NCBI RefSeq assembly: GCF_010093225.1
Contig: NZ_PDWM01000026.1
Span: 1 to 45,927, forward strand
From: Pseudoxanthomonas koreensis
GTDB taxonomy: Bacteria > Pseudomonadota > Gammaproteobacteria > Xanthomonadales > Xanthomonadaceae
Reading direction: 5' to 3'
Length of the DNA stretch: 45,927 bases
Below, one piece after another: positions 8,115 through 15,919 of the stretch (the first letter of the stretch is position 1; the number at the start of each line of letters is the position of its first letter). The notes beneath the pieces are model-generated. The model was not told the origin of the DNA and searched no databases. It worked only from the letters and a program-made list of their open reading frames with translations. A program made the position numbers and the translations under genes.

Positions 8115-9032
8115 TCAGTCGGGGGTGTCCGCGCCCTCGGGCTCGAAGAAGCTCCAGCGCACCACCGGGAACTGCTGCTTGAGCGCGCGCTCGACCTGGT
8201 CGATGTCGCGCAGCATCGCCTCGCCGTCGTGCGACCGGCGCATGCGGGCATGGGTCGAGACCAGCACATCGTTGCCCTGCTGCAGGGTGATCAGGTGCAG
8301 GACCTCGGCGATCTCCGGCCGGGTGGCCAGGAACTGGCTGATCTGCGCCTGCAGGAACGGATCCACGCTCTGCCCGATCAGCATCGCCTTGACTTCGACC
8401 GCGACCAGCACCGCGATCACGACCAGCAGCACGCCGATGCCGATGGTGCCGATCGCATCCCAGACCGGATTGCCGGTGGCCACGGCCAGGCCGATCGCCG
8501 CCAGCGCGAACACCAGGCCCAGCAATGCGGCCAGGTCCTCGCCGAAGATCACCACCAGTTCGGCCTGCCGGCTCTCGCGGAACCACTGCCATACCGAACG
8601 CGACCCGCGCGCCTTGTCCACTTCCTGCATGCAGGCGCGCATCGACACCGACTCGGCCACGATCGCGAACAGCAGCACGCCCACCGCCCACCACCACTGC
8701 TCCAGCGGCTCGGGATGGCGCAGCTTGTGCACGCCCTCGTACACCGAGAACATGCCGCCGACGCTGAACAGGATCACCGCCACCAGGAACGACCAGAAAT
8801 AGATCGCGCGGCCGTAGCCCAGCGGGTGTTCGGTATCGACCGGCCGCTGCGCCTGGCGCAGGCCCATCAGCAGCAGCAGCTGGTTGCCGCAGTCGGCGAG
8901 CGAATGCACGGTTTCGGCGAGCATCGCGCCCGAGCCGGTGACGAAGGCGGCCACGCCCTTGGCCACCGCGATGGCGAAATTCGCGCCCAGCGCGAACAGG
9001 ATCGCACGTACCGAATCGCCGCCGCCTGCCAT
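8115..9032 (-). CDS. Cation diffusion facilitator family transporter
   Basis: Inner-membrane divalent metal/proton antiporter, probably exporting Zn, Fe or Mn; the exact metal cannot be read from sequence. The 305-residue protein has about six membrane helices. The CDF metal-site pattern HSLADCGN is at 43-50, with a second acidic pattern in helix V (GEDLAALLG). The HPLGYGR segment is at 69-75. The C-terminal cytoplasmic domain is ferredoxin-like. An open frame extends upstream to 9446, but it overlaps the divergent acetyltransferase gene. The ATG at 9032, preceded by GGGAGC and a TAGACT -10-like hexamer, gives a normal CDF N-terminus. Confidence 0.92.
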   Translation of the reverse strand: MAGGGDSVRAILFALGANFAIAVAKGVAAFVTGSGAMLAETVHSLADCGNQLLLLMGLRQAQRPVDTEHPLGYGRAIYFWSFLVAVILFSVGGMFSVYEGVHKLRHPEPLEQWWWAVGVLLFAIVAESVSMRACMQEVDKARGSRSVWQWFRESRQAELVVIFGEDLAALLGLVFALAAIGLAVATGNPVWDAIGTIGIGVLLVVIAVLVAVEVKAMLIGQSVDPFLQAQISQFLATRPEIAEVLHLITLQQGNDVLVSTHARMRRSHDGEAMLRDIDQVERALKQQFPVVRWSFFEPEGADTPD

Positions 9033-9111
9033 CGCACGCTCCCTGGGTCGCCGGGAAGCGAGTCTAGCAAGCCGTCGGTCACGCCAGCGCCGAATGTGGG
9101 ACACTCCGCCC

Positions 9112-9648
9112 ATGCCCCGCAACCGCCTCCCGCCCTGGCACGAGGAGTTCGTCCTGCCCAACCGCAGGGCGATCCTGATCCGCCCGATCCGGCCGGAGGA
9201 CGCGGCGCCGCTGCAGGGCGTGTTCGGCATGCTCGCACCGGTGGAGGTCCGCGCCGGCTTCAGCGCCGACGTGGACGTGCTGGACGAAGCCACCGCGCAG
9301 CGGCTGTCGCGCCCGGACCCGAAGACCGAACTGGTCCTGGTCGGCGCCGAGCCGCTGGCGCCGGGCGAGGCGATGATCGCCGGCCTGGCCCGCGCCCGGA
9401 TCGTGCCCGGCACCCGCCAGGCGGAGTACGCGATCCTGCTCGGCAACTACGTCGCCGGCCTGGGCCTGGGCCGGCACCTGATGCAGAAGCTGGTGAAGTG
9501 GTCGCGCGGCCGCTACCGGGACCGCCTGTACGGCGACACCCCCGGCAGCAACGAGCCGATGCTCGAACTGGCGGCCTCGATGGGTTTCCGCCCCAGCGAT
9601 GAAGCCGGCGTGCCGCCGGGCCTGATCCGGCTGGTGCGGGAGCTGTAG
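9112..9648 (+). CDS. GNAT family N-acetyltransferase
   Basis: A 178-residue single-domain GNAT protein. It starts with the common RAILIRPIRPEDA segment and has the acetyl-CoA pyrophosphate-binding region at about 107-125 (NYVAGLGLGRHLMQKLVKW, an R/Q-x-x-G-x-G/A variant). It ends with the usual MLELAASMGFRP core. Its substrate is unknown; similar domains sit at the C-terminus of Pat/PatZ acyl-CoA-synthetase-like lysine acetyltransferases, but no ligase domain is present here. The start ATG is just downstream of a weak GACACT hexamer. The stop TAG lies in GTAGGC at the foot of a hairpin. Confidence 0.85.
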   Translation: MPRNRLPPWHEEFVLPNRRAILIRPIRPEDAAPLQGVFGMLAPVEVRAGFSADVDVLDEATAQRLSRPDPKTELVLVGAEPLAPGEAMIAGLARARIVPGTRQAEYAILLGNYVAGLGLGRHLMQKLVKWSRGRYRDRLYGDTPGSNEPMLELAASMGFRPSDEAGVPPGLIRLVREL

Positions 9649-9653
9649 GCAAC

Positions 9654-9671
9654 GGCGGGCAGGCGCCCGCC
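9654..9671 (+). terminator. Short GC hairpin after the acetyltransferase gene
   Basis: GGCGGGC, loop AGGC, GCCCGCC, starting 6 nt after the stop. There is no T-tract, so termination would be weak. It could equally be a degenerate REP, because the stop codon lies in a GTAG head. Confidence 0.45.
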
Positions 9672-9700
9672 TGCACACCGGGAGCAGCGCACCGCCCGGC

Positions 9701-9706
9701 TACAAT
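9701..9706 (+). promoter_or_regulatory. Candidate -10 box of mfd
   Basis: TACAAT ends 9 nt before the mfd ATG at 9716. There is no recognisable -35 and no Shine-Dalgarno. This predicts a very short or absent 5' leader. Confidence 0.5.
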
Positions 9707-9715
9707 GCGCGGTCC

Positions 9716-12700
9716 ATGCCGTCCGCTGCCTCCTCCGTGCCACCCGCCATTCCCCTGCCCCGCCGCGGCCAGGCCCGCGCCTGGTGGCGCGCGCCCGCTT
9801 CGCCCTCGGCCCTGGCCTGGCACCTGGTCCGCGCCGCGCGCGCGCATCCGGGGCCGCTGTTGTTCGTGGCCCGCGACAACCAGTCCGCGCACCAGCTGGA
9901 ATCGGACCTGCAGACCCTGCTCGGCGATGACCCATCGCTGCCGGTGGTGCCGTTCCCGGACTGGGAAACCCTGCCGTACGACCGCTTCAGCCCGCACCCG
10001 GACATCGTCAGCCAGCGCCTGGCCGCGCTGCAGCGGTTGCCGCAGCTCGAGCGCGGGATCGTGGTGGTGCCGGTGCAGACCCTGCTGCAGCGGCTTCCAC
10101 CGCTGCGCTACATCGCCGGCGGCAGCTTCGATCTGCGCACCGGCCAGCGCCTGGACCTGGACGCGGAGAAGCGCCGGCTGGAGAGCGCCGGCTACCGCAA
10201 CGTGCCGCAGGTGCTCGACCCGGGCGACTTCGCCGTGCGCGGCGGCCTGCTCGACGTCTACCCGATGGGCGCCGACGCGCCGCTGCGGATCGAACTGCTG
10301 GACGACGAGATCGATTCGATCCGCCGCTTCGACCCGGAGAGCCAGCGTTCGCTGGAACGCGTGGACGCGGTGCACATGCTGCCCGGCCGCGAACTGCCGA
10401 TGGACGAGGCCAGCATCGCCCGCGTGCTGGAGACGCTGCGCGAGCGCTTCGACGTCGACACCCGGCGCAGCGCGCTGTACCAGGACCTGAAGGCCGGCCT
10501 GGCGCCGGCCGGCATCGAGTACTACCTGCCGCTGTTCTTCCCGCCGAACCGGGACGGCAGCGACGCCACCGCCACCCTGTTCGACTGCCTGCCGGTCAGC
10601 GTGCTACCGGTGCTGGCCGACGGCAGCAACGCGGCGGCCACCGCGTTCTGGCAGCAGACCCGCAACCGCTACGAGCAGCGCCGACATGATGTCGAGCATC
10701 CGCTGCTGCCGCCGGAAGAGCTGTACCTGCCGCCGGACACGCTGCGCGAGCGGCTGAACCTGGGCATCCGCATCGAGGTCTGCGGCAGCGACCACCCGCG
10801 CCGCGACGAAGCGGCGCCGCTGGGCGACCAGCCGGCGCCGTCGCTGCCGGTGGCCGGGCGCGACCATCACGTCGCCGGCGGGGCGCTGCGTTCGTTCCTG
10901 GGCAGTTATCCGGGGCGGGTGCTGGTGGCCGCCGATTCGCCGGGCCGGCGCGAGGCGCTGCTGGAGGTGCTGCAGGCGGCGGATCTGCGGCCGGAGGTGG
11001 TGGCCGATTTCCCGTCGTTCCTGGCCCGTCGTCCCGGCGGAAGCCGGGACCCAGCGACTTCCGCGGCGGCTCCCGGAAAGGCAAAGACACTGGATCCCGG
11101 TTTTCGCCGGGATGACGGTGAAGTGGTCGGGGAAGGCGAGGCCGTGCGCTTCGCTCTCGCCGTCGCGCCGCTGGAAGACGGCTTCGCCATCGACGAGCCG
11201 CCCTTCGTCGTCCTCACCGAGCGCCAGCTGTTCCCCGAGCGCGCGACCCAGCCGCGCCGCGCGCGCCGCGCCGGGCGCGAGCCCGAGGCGATCATCCGCG
11301 ACCTCGGCGAGCTGACCGAAGGCGCGCCGATCGTCCACGAGGACCACGGCGTCGGCCGCTACCGCGGGCTGGTGGCGATGGACATCGGCGGCATGCCCGG
11401 CGAATTCCTCGACATCGAATACGCCAAGGGCGACCGCCTGTACGTGCCGGTGGCGCAGCTGCACCTGGTCAGCCGCTACTCCGGTGCCTCGCCGGAGACC
11501 GCGCCGCTGCATTCGCTCGGCGGCGAGCAGTGGAGCAAGGCCAAGCGCAAGGCGCAGGAAAAGGTCCGCGACGTCGCCGCCGAACTGCTCGAGATCCAGG
11601 CGCGCAGGCAGGCCCGCGCCGGCCTGGCGCTGGACATCGACCGGCCGATGTACGAGAGCTTCGCCGCCGGCTTCCCGTTCGAGGAGACCCCGGACCAGCA
11701 CGCCGCGATCGAGGCGGTGCTGCGCGACCTGCAGTCGAGCCAGCCGATGGACCGGGTGGTCTGCGGCGACGTCGGCTTCGGCAAGACCGAGGTCGCCGTG
11801 CGCGCCGCCTTCGCCGCCGCCAGCGGCGGCCGCCAGGTGGCGGTGCTGGTGCCGACCACCCTGCTGGCCGAGCAGCACTTCCGCAATTTCCGCGACCGCT
11901 TCGCCGACTGGCCGCTGAAGGTCGAGGTGCTGTCGCGCTTCAAGACGAAGAAGGAAATCGAGGCCGAGCTGCAGAAAGTGTCGCGCGGCGAGATCGACGT
12001 GATCGTCGGCACCCACCGCCTGCTGCAGCCGGACGTGAAGTTCAAGGACCTGGGCCTGGTGATCGTCGACGAGGAACAGCGCTTCGGCGTGCGCCAGAAG
12101 GAAGCGCTGAAGGCGCTGCGCGCCAACGTGCACCTGCTCACCCTCACCGCCACCCCGATCCCGCGCACGCTGAACATGGCCATGGCTGGGCTGCGCGATC
12201 TGAGCATCATTGCCACGCCGCCGCCGAACCGGCTGGCGGTGCAGACCTTCGTCGTGCCCTGGGACGACGCCCAGCTGCGCGAAGCGTTCCAGCGCGAACT
12301 GGCGCGCGGCGGCCAGCTGTACTTCCTGCACAACGACGTCGAGAGCATCGGCCGCATGCAGAAGCAGCTGTCGGAGCTGGTGCCGGAGGCCCGCATCGGT
12401 ATCGCCCACGGGCAGATGCCCGAGCGCGAGCTGGAACGGGTGATGCTGGACTTCCAGAAGCAGCGCTTCAACGTGCTGCTGTCGACCACGATCATCGAAT
12501 CGGGCATCGACATCCCCAACGCCAACACCATCGTCATCAACCGTGCCGACCGCTTCGGCCTGGCCCAGCTGCACCAGCTGCGCGGGCGGGTCGGCCGCTC
12601 GCATCACCGCGCCTACGCCTACCTGCTGGTGCCGCCGGACCGGCGCTCGATGACCCCGGACGCGGAAAAGCGGCTTGAGGCGATCGCCTCGATGGACGAA

Positions 12701-13327
12701 CTGGGCGCCGGCTTCACCCTGGCCACCCACGACCTGGAGATCCGCGGCGCCGGCGAACTGCTCGGCGAGGACCAGAGCGGGCAGATGGCCGAAGTCGGCT
12801 TCAGCCTGTACACCGAGCTGCTCGAGCGCGCGGTGCGCAGCATCCGCCAGGGCAAGCTGCCGGACCTGGACGCCGGCGAGGAAGCGCGCGGCGCCGAGGT
12901 CGAACTGCACGTGGCGGCCCTCATTCCCGAGGACTACCTGCCCGACGTGCATACCCGCCTGACCCTGTACAAGCGCATCTCCAGCGCCCGCGACAGCGAA
13001 GCGCTGCGCGAACTGCAGGTGGAGATGATCGACCGCTTCGGCCTGCTGCCCGATCCGGTGAAGCACATGTTCGCGATCGCCGAACTGAAGCTGCAGGCGC
13101 AGCAACTGGGCATCCGCAAGCTGGACCTGGGCGAGGCCGGCGGCCGCATCGTGTTCGAGGCCAGGCCCAACGTCGACCCGATGTCGGTGATCCGCATGAT
13201 CCAGCAGCAGCCCAAGCTCTACGCGATGGAAGGCCCCGACAAGCTGCGCATCCGCGTGCCGCTGCCGGAACCCGCCGACCGCTTCAACGCCGCCCGTGCC
13301 CTGCTGACGACGCTGGCGCCGGGTTGA
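9716..13327 (+). CDS. mfd: Transcription-repair coupling factor Mfd
   Basis: ATP-dependent DNA translocase that removes RNA polymerase stalled at lesions and recruits UvrA. The 1203-residue protein has an N-terminal UvrB-homology region, the RNA polymerase interacting domain (APIVHEDHGVGRYRGL, near residue 540) and a RecG-like motor. The motor shows Walker A GDVGFGKTEVA (near 687), DEEQRFG (near 785) and the later motif QLRGRVGRS. The C-terminal TRCF domain follows. It is about 55 residues longer than E. coli Mfd (1148). About 31 of these come from an in-frame palindromic repeat (residues 438-468, translated with GFRRDDG), inserted in a domain-3 loop just before the conserved EDGF segment. 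The frame is intact, so the gene is probably functional. Confidence 0.96.
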   Translation: MPSAASSVPPAIPLPRRGQARAWWRAPASPSALAWHLVRAARAHPGPLLFVARDNQSAHQLESDLQTLLGDDPSLPVVPFPDWETLPYDRFSPHPDIVSQRLAALQRLPQLERGIVVVPVQTLLQRLPPLRYIAGGSFDLRTGQRLDLDAEKRRLESAGYRNVPQVLDPGDFAVRGGLLDVYPMGADAPLRIELLDDEIDSIRRFDPESQRSLERVDAVHMLPGRELPMDEASIARVLETLRERFDVDTRRSALYQDLKAGLAPAGIEYYLPLFFPPNRDGSDATATLFDCLPVSVLPVLADGSNAAATAFWQQTRNRYEQRRHDVEHPLLPPEELYLPPDTLRERLNLGIRIEVCGSDHPRRDEAAPLGDQPAPSLPVAGRDHHVAGGALRSFLGSYPGRVLVAADSPGRREALLEVLQAADLRPEVVADFPSFLARRPGGSRDPATSAAAPGKAKTLDPGFRRDDGEVVGEGEAVRFALAVAPLEDGFAIDEPPFVVLTERQLFPERATQPRRARRAGREPEAIIRDLGELTEGAPIVHEDHGVGRYRGLVAMDIGGMPGEFLDIEYAKGDRLYVPVAQLHLVSRYSGASPETAPLHSLGGEQWSKAKRKAQEKVRDVAAELLEIQARRQARAGLALDIDRPMYESFAAGFPFEETPDQHAAIEAVLRDLQSSQPMDRVVCGDVGFGKTEVAVRAAFAAASGGRQVAVLVPTTLLAEQHFRNFRDRFADWPLKVEVLSRFKTKKEIEAELQKVSRGEIDVIVGTHRLLQPDVKFKDLGLVIVDEEQRFGVRQKEALKALRANVHLLTLTATPIPRTLNMAMAGLRDLSIIATPPPNRLAVQTFVVPWDDAQLREAFQRELARGGQLYFLHNDVESIGRMQKQLSELVPEARIGIAHGQMPERELERVMLDFQKQRFNVLLSTTIIESGIDIPNANTIVINRADRFGLAQLHQLRGRVGRSHHRAYAYLLVPPDRRSMTPDAEKRLEAIASMDELGAGFTLATHDLEIRGAGELLGEDQSGQMAEVGFSLYTELLERAVRSIRQGKLPDLDAGEEARGAEVELHVAALIPEDYLPDVHTRLTLYKRISSARDSEALRELQVEMIDRFGLLPDPVKHMFAIAELKLQAQQLGIRKLDLGEAGGRIVFEARPNVDPMSVIRMIQQQPKLYAMEGPDKLRIRVPLPEPADRFNAARALLTTLAPG
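11027..11119. repeat. 93-bp palindromic dispersed repeat inserted in frame within mfd
   Basis: Imperfect 29-bp inverted arms at 11026-11054 and 11090-11118 match at 25 of 29 positions. Each arm holds its own hairpin (TCCCGGC GGAA GCCGGGA on the left). The interval is exactly 31 codons. Plus-strand translation gives DPGFRRDDG, and the other strand gives VIPAKTGIQ and WVPASAGTTG. These peptides are familiar signatures of a repeat scattered through many proteobacterial genomes. E. coli Mfd lacks an equivalent segment here. Confidence 0.8.
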
Positions 13328-13370
13328 GGCCGGTCCCGGGTTTCGCAAAGCCAAGGCAACTGACCGCCAA

Positions 13371-13406
<36 letters not shown>

Positions 13407-13428
13407 CACAAAAGCCTTGGGCACGCAG

Positions 13429-13584
13429 CTCCGGAGGGAGTCCGCCGTTACAGCGGGGTATGGCCCACCCTTCGGGACGACATCCTGTCTTTACGAAGGG
13501 CCGTGGCACATCCATGTGCCACTTGGGCCATACCCCACTGCAACGACGGCCTTCGGGAACGTTGGGGTTTGCGCCGTGCGGTTC
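13429..13584 (+). repeat. Structured inverted arm 1 of the mfd-SLC13 intergenic element
   Basis: This arm of about 156 bp matches, in inverse orientation, arm 2 at 13810-13964, with one 1-bp gap. It folds into a 22-bp stem (13446-13467 with 13524-13545) enclosing a perfect hairpin GTGGCACAT/ATGTGCCAC (13503-13522). It also contains CCCTTCG/CGAAGGG. Differences between the arms preserve pairing at two stem positions (T-A to C-G, G-C to T-A). Short open frames through it are probably not genes. Function unknown: candidate structured RNA, ssDNA hairpin or mobile repeat. Confidence 0.75.
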
Positions 13585-13631
13585 AAATTGTGAGCAGACC
13601 GAACAATCGTCCCATCCCGCATTTGTTTTTT

Positions 13632-13767
13632 TGTAGGAGCTCCCTTCAGGGGCGACGCGAGGACGCCGGAACGCAGCTGCGTTCAACGCGCCGGCTCCGG
13701 AGACCATGCTTGGTATGAAACTGCGCCTTCCAACGTCGTCGGGTCGCCCCTGAAGGGAGCTCCTACA
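13632..13767. repeat. TGTAGGAG-family inverted repeat pair (copy B)
   Basis: It begins TGTAGGAGCTCCCTTCAGGG and ends with its inverse, with a CTCCGGAG palindrome in the centre. It lies exactly between the two large inverted arms, so two repeat families are nested. Each arm folds by CCC/GGG around TTCA. Confidence 0.85.
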
Positions 13768-13809
13768 GAAGAGCAGGCCCCTGTCGGAAAGGCGGCCTGG
13801 ATGGTCCCA

Positions 13810-13964
13810 GAGCCGCAGGCGCGAACCCCAACGTTCCCGAAGGCCGTCGGCGCATGGGGGTATGGACCAAGTGGCACATGGATGTGCCACGGCCCTGAGT
13901 AAAGACAGGATGTCGTACCGAAGGGTGGGCCATACCCCCATGCGGCGACGGACTCCCTCCGGAG
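13810..13964 (-). repeat. Structured inverted arm 2 of the mfd-SLC13 intergenic element
   Basis: This is the inverted partner of 13429-13584. Its long stem pairs 13844-13869 with 13926-13951 (26 bp, two mismatches) around the hairpin GTGGCACAT/ATGTGCCAC (13871-13890). The CTCCGGAGGGAG end faces outward, as in arm 1. Confidence 0.75.
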
Positions 13965-13979
13965 CCGACGAAACCAACC

Positions 13980-14033
13980 GCCGTTGCCGCTGCCGCTGCC
14001 GTTGCCGCTGCCGTTGCCGCTGCCGTTGCCGTT
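13980..14033. repeat. Nine GCCGTT/GCCGCT hexamers abutting the SLC13 gene stop
   Basis: Nine consecutive hexamers, GCCGTT or GCCGCT, fill 13980-14033. Seen from the SLC13 gene, the tract starts inside its TAA stop (14032-14034). Its position outside arm 2 mirrors the CAA/CAG tract outside arm 1, so the whole 13372-14033 block is a mirror-like composite. No gene is seen in this block of about 700 bp. Confidence 0.85.
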
Positions 14034-15858
14034 ACATCCCAAAGATCCACGGTACCAGCAGCACCACCAGCAGCAGGGTCATCACCGCCAGCGGCGTGCC
14101 GATCTTGACGAAGTCGCCGAAGCTGTAGCCGCCCGGCCCCACCACCAGCGCGTTCACCGGCGAGGACACCGGCGTCATGAACGCCGCCGACGCGGCCAGC
14201 GCCACCGTCATCGCGAACGGATACGGCGACAGGCCCAGGTGCTGGGCGATCGCCAGCGCCACCGGCGCCATCAGCACCGCGATCGCAGTGTTGGAGATGA
14301 ACATGCCGAACAGCGCGGTGACCGCGAAGATCGCCGCCAGCACCACCCGCGGGCCGGCGTCGCCGACCGTGCGCACCAGCAGGTCGGCGGCCAGGTCTAC
14401 CCCGCCGGTGCGCTGCAGCGCCAGCGAGAACGGCAGCATGCCCACGATCAGCACCAGGCTGGGCCAGTGGATCGAACGGTAGGCGCTGCGCAGGTCCACG
14501 CAGCCGGTGAGCCCCATCAGCAGGCAGCCGACCAGCGCCGCGTGCACGTTGGCGATCACCCCGCTGACCATCAGGCCGAGGGTCAGCAGCAGGCAGGCCA
14601 GTGCGAACGGCCAGCGTGCGGCGGCCGGCGCCACCTCTTCGGCATCCGACGCCAGGTTGAGCAGGATCAAGCCGTCGGGGCCCGAACCCAGCGCGCGGAT
14701 CGCCGACCACGGGCCGGCCACCAGCAAGGTGTCGCCGACCTCCAGCGCCTCGTCGGCCAGGTCGCGCACCTCGGCGCTGCGGCCGTGCTTGAGCCCGATC
14801 CCGGCCAGGTCGGGGCGGTCCTGCAGCCGCGCCCGTTTCGCGCTCACCCCGGCCAGCGGCGAGTTCGCCGCCACCATCATCTCGGCCATGCCGATGTCGT
14901 TGGCGTACCCGCAGAAGTACGCGCCCTCCAGCGGCAGCGGTTCCAGGCCGAACTGGCGGAAACGCGCCACCGCATCGATCGCCGGCGCGTGCAGGTCCAG
15001 CAGCAGAGCATCGCCGGGCAGCAGCCGCCGACCCTGCGGCGGCAGCAGCAGGCGCTGGCCGAAGCGTCCGAGCTGCTCGACCGCCAGCACGTTCATGCCT
15101 TCCAGTTCGTCCTGCACCAGCGCCGACGCCACCCGCCCTACCAGCGGCGAGTCCGCGTCCACCCGGACCCGGAACGAACGGCCGGCCAGCCGGTATTCGT
15201 CGATCCAGTCTTCCAGCCGCGGCGCCCGCGACGATGCCGCCGCCGGCGCGCCGCTGCCGAGCCAGCGTCGCGCGAACAGCATCCAGCCGATCGACAACAG
15301 CAGCACCGGCACGCCGAACGGCAGGAAGTCGAAGAAGGCGAAGCCGGCATGGCCGTCGCGCAGCAGCTCGCCGTGCACGACCAGGTTCGGCGCGGTGGCC
15401 ACCAGGGTCATCATGCCGCTGCACAGCGCGGCCACGCTCAGCGGCATCATCAGCCGCCCCGGCGCGATCCGGCAGCCGCGGGCGATGCGCAGCACGATCG
15501 GGATGAAGATCGCGACCACCCCGGTGGAGCTCATCACCGAGCCCATCGCGCCCACCGCCAGCATCAGCGTCACCAGCAGCACGGTCTCGTCGCCGCGGGC
15601 CACGCGCAGGATGAAGGCGCTGATCCGCTGCGCCAGGCCGGTGCGCACCAGGCCTTCGCCGATCACGAACAGCAGCGCGATCAGCACGATGCTGGGGTCG
15701 GCGAAACCGGCGATCGCCTCGCCGATGTCGATCACCCCGGTGAACGGCAACGCCGCGACCATCAGCAGCGCGACCACGTCGGTGCGCGGGCGCCCGATCG
15801 AGAACAGGGCGATGGCTACGCCCAGCAGGCCCAGGACCAGCAGCAACTCGGCGCTCAT
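14032..15858 (-). CDS. SLC13 family permease with two RCK_C (TrkA_C) domains
   Basis: Inner-membrane transporter of the divalent anion/sodium symporter (ArsB/NhaD-like) superfamily. It probably moves dicarboxylate, sulfate or another anion; the substrate is not readable. The 608-residue protein has membrane blocks at about 1-195 and 405-608. Between them are two cytosolic RCK_C-type regulatory domains at about 205-300 and 320-395 (e.g. DSPLVGRVASALV and NSPLAGVSAKRARL). The ATG at 15858 gives the normal N-terminus MSAELLLVLGLLGVAI. It lies 61 bp downstream of the phospholipase-D-like gene on the same strand and may be co-transcribed. Its TAA stop touches a hexamer repeat tract. Confidence 0.88.
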   Translation of the reverse strand: MSAELLLVLGLLGVAIALFSIGRPRTDVVALLMVAALPFTGVIDIGEAIAGFADPSIVLIALLFVIGEGLVRTGLAQRISAFILRVARGDETVLLVTLMLAVGAMGSVMSSTGVVAIFIPIVLRIARGCRIAPGRLMMPLSVAALCSGMMTLVATAPNLVVHGELLRDGHAGFAFFDFLPFGVPVLLLSIGWMLFARRWLGSGAPAAASSRAPRLEDWIDEYRLAGRSFRVRVDADSPLVGRVASALVQDELEGMNVLAVEQLGRFGQRLLLPPQGRRLLPGDALLLDLHAPAIDAVARFRQFGLEPLPLEGAYFCGYANDIGMAEMMVAANSPLAGVSAKRARLQDRPDLAGIGLKHGRSAEVRDLADEALEVGDTLLVAGPWSAIRALGSGPDGLILLNLASDAEEVAPAAARWPFALACLLLTLGLMVSGVIANVHAALVGCLLMGLTGCVDLRSAYRSIHWPSLVLIVGMLPFSLALQRTGGVDLAADLLVRTVGDAGPRVVLAAIFAVTALFGMFISNTAIAVLMAPVALAIAQHLGLSPYPFAMTVALAASAAFMTPVSSPVNALVVGPGGYSFGDFVKIGTPLAVMTLLLVVLLVPWIFGM

Positions 15859-15919
15859 CGGGGCGGCCCTGCCTGCATGCCGGGGGCGTCGCGGGTGGAC
15901 ATGCGCATGGATTCCATCA

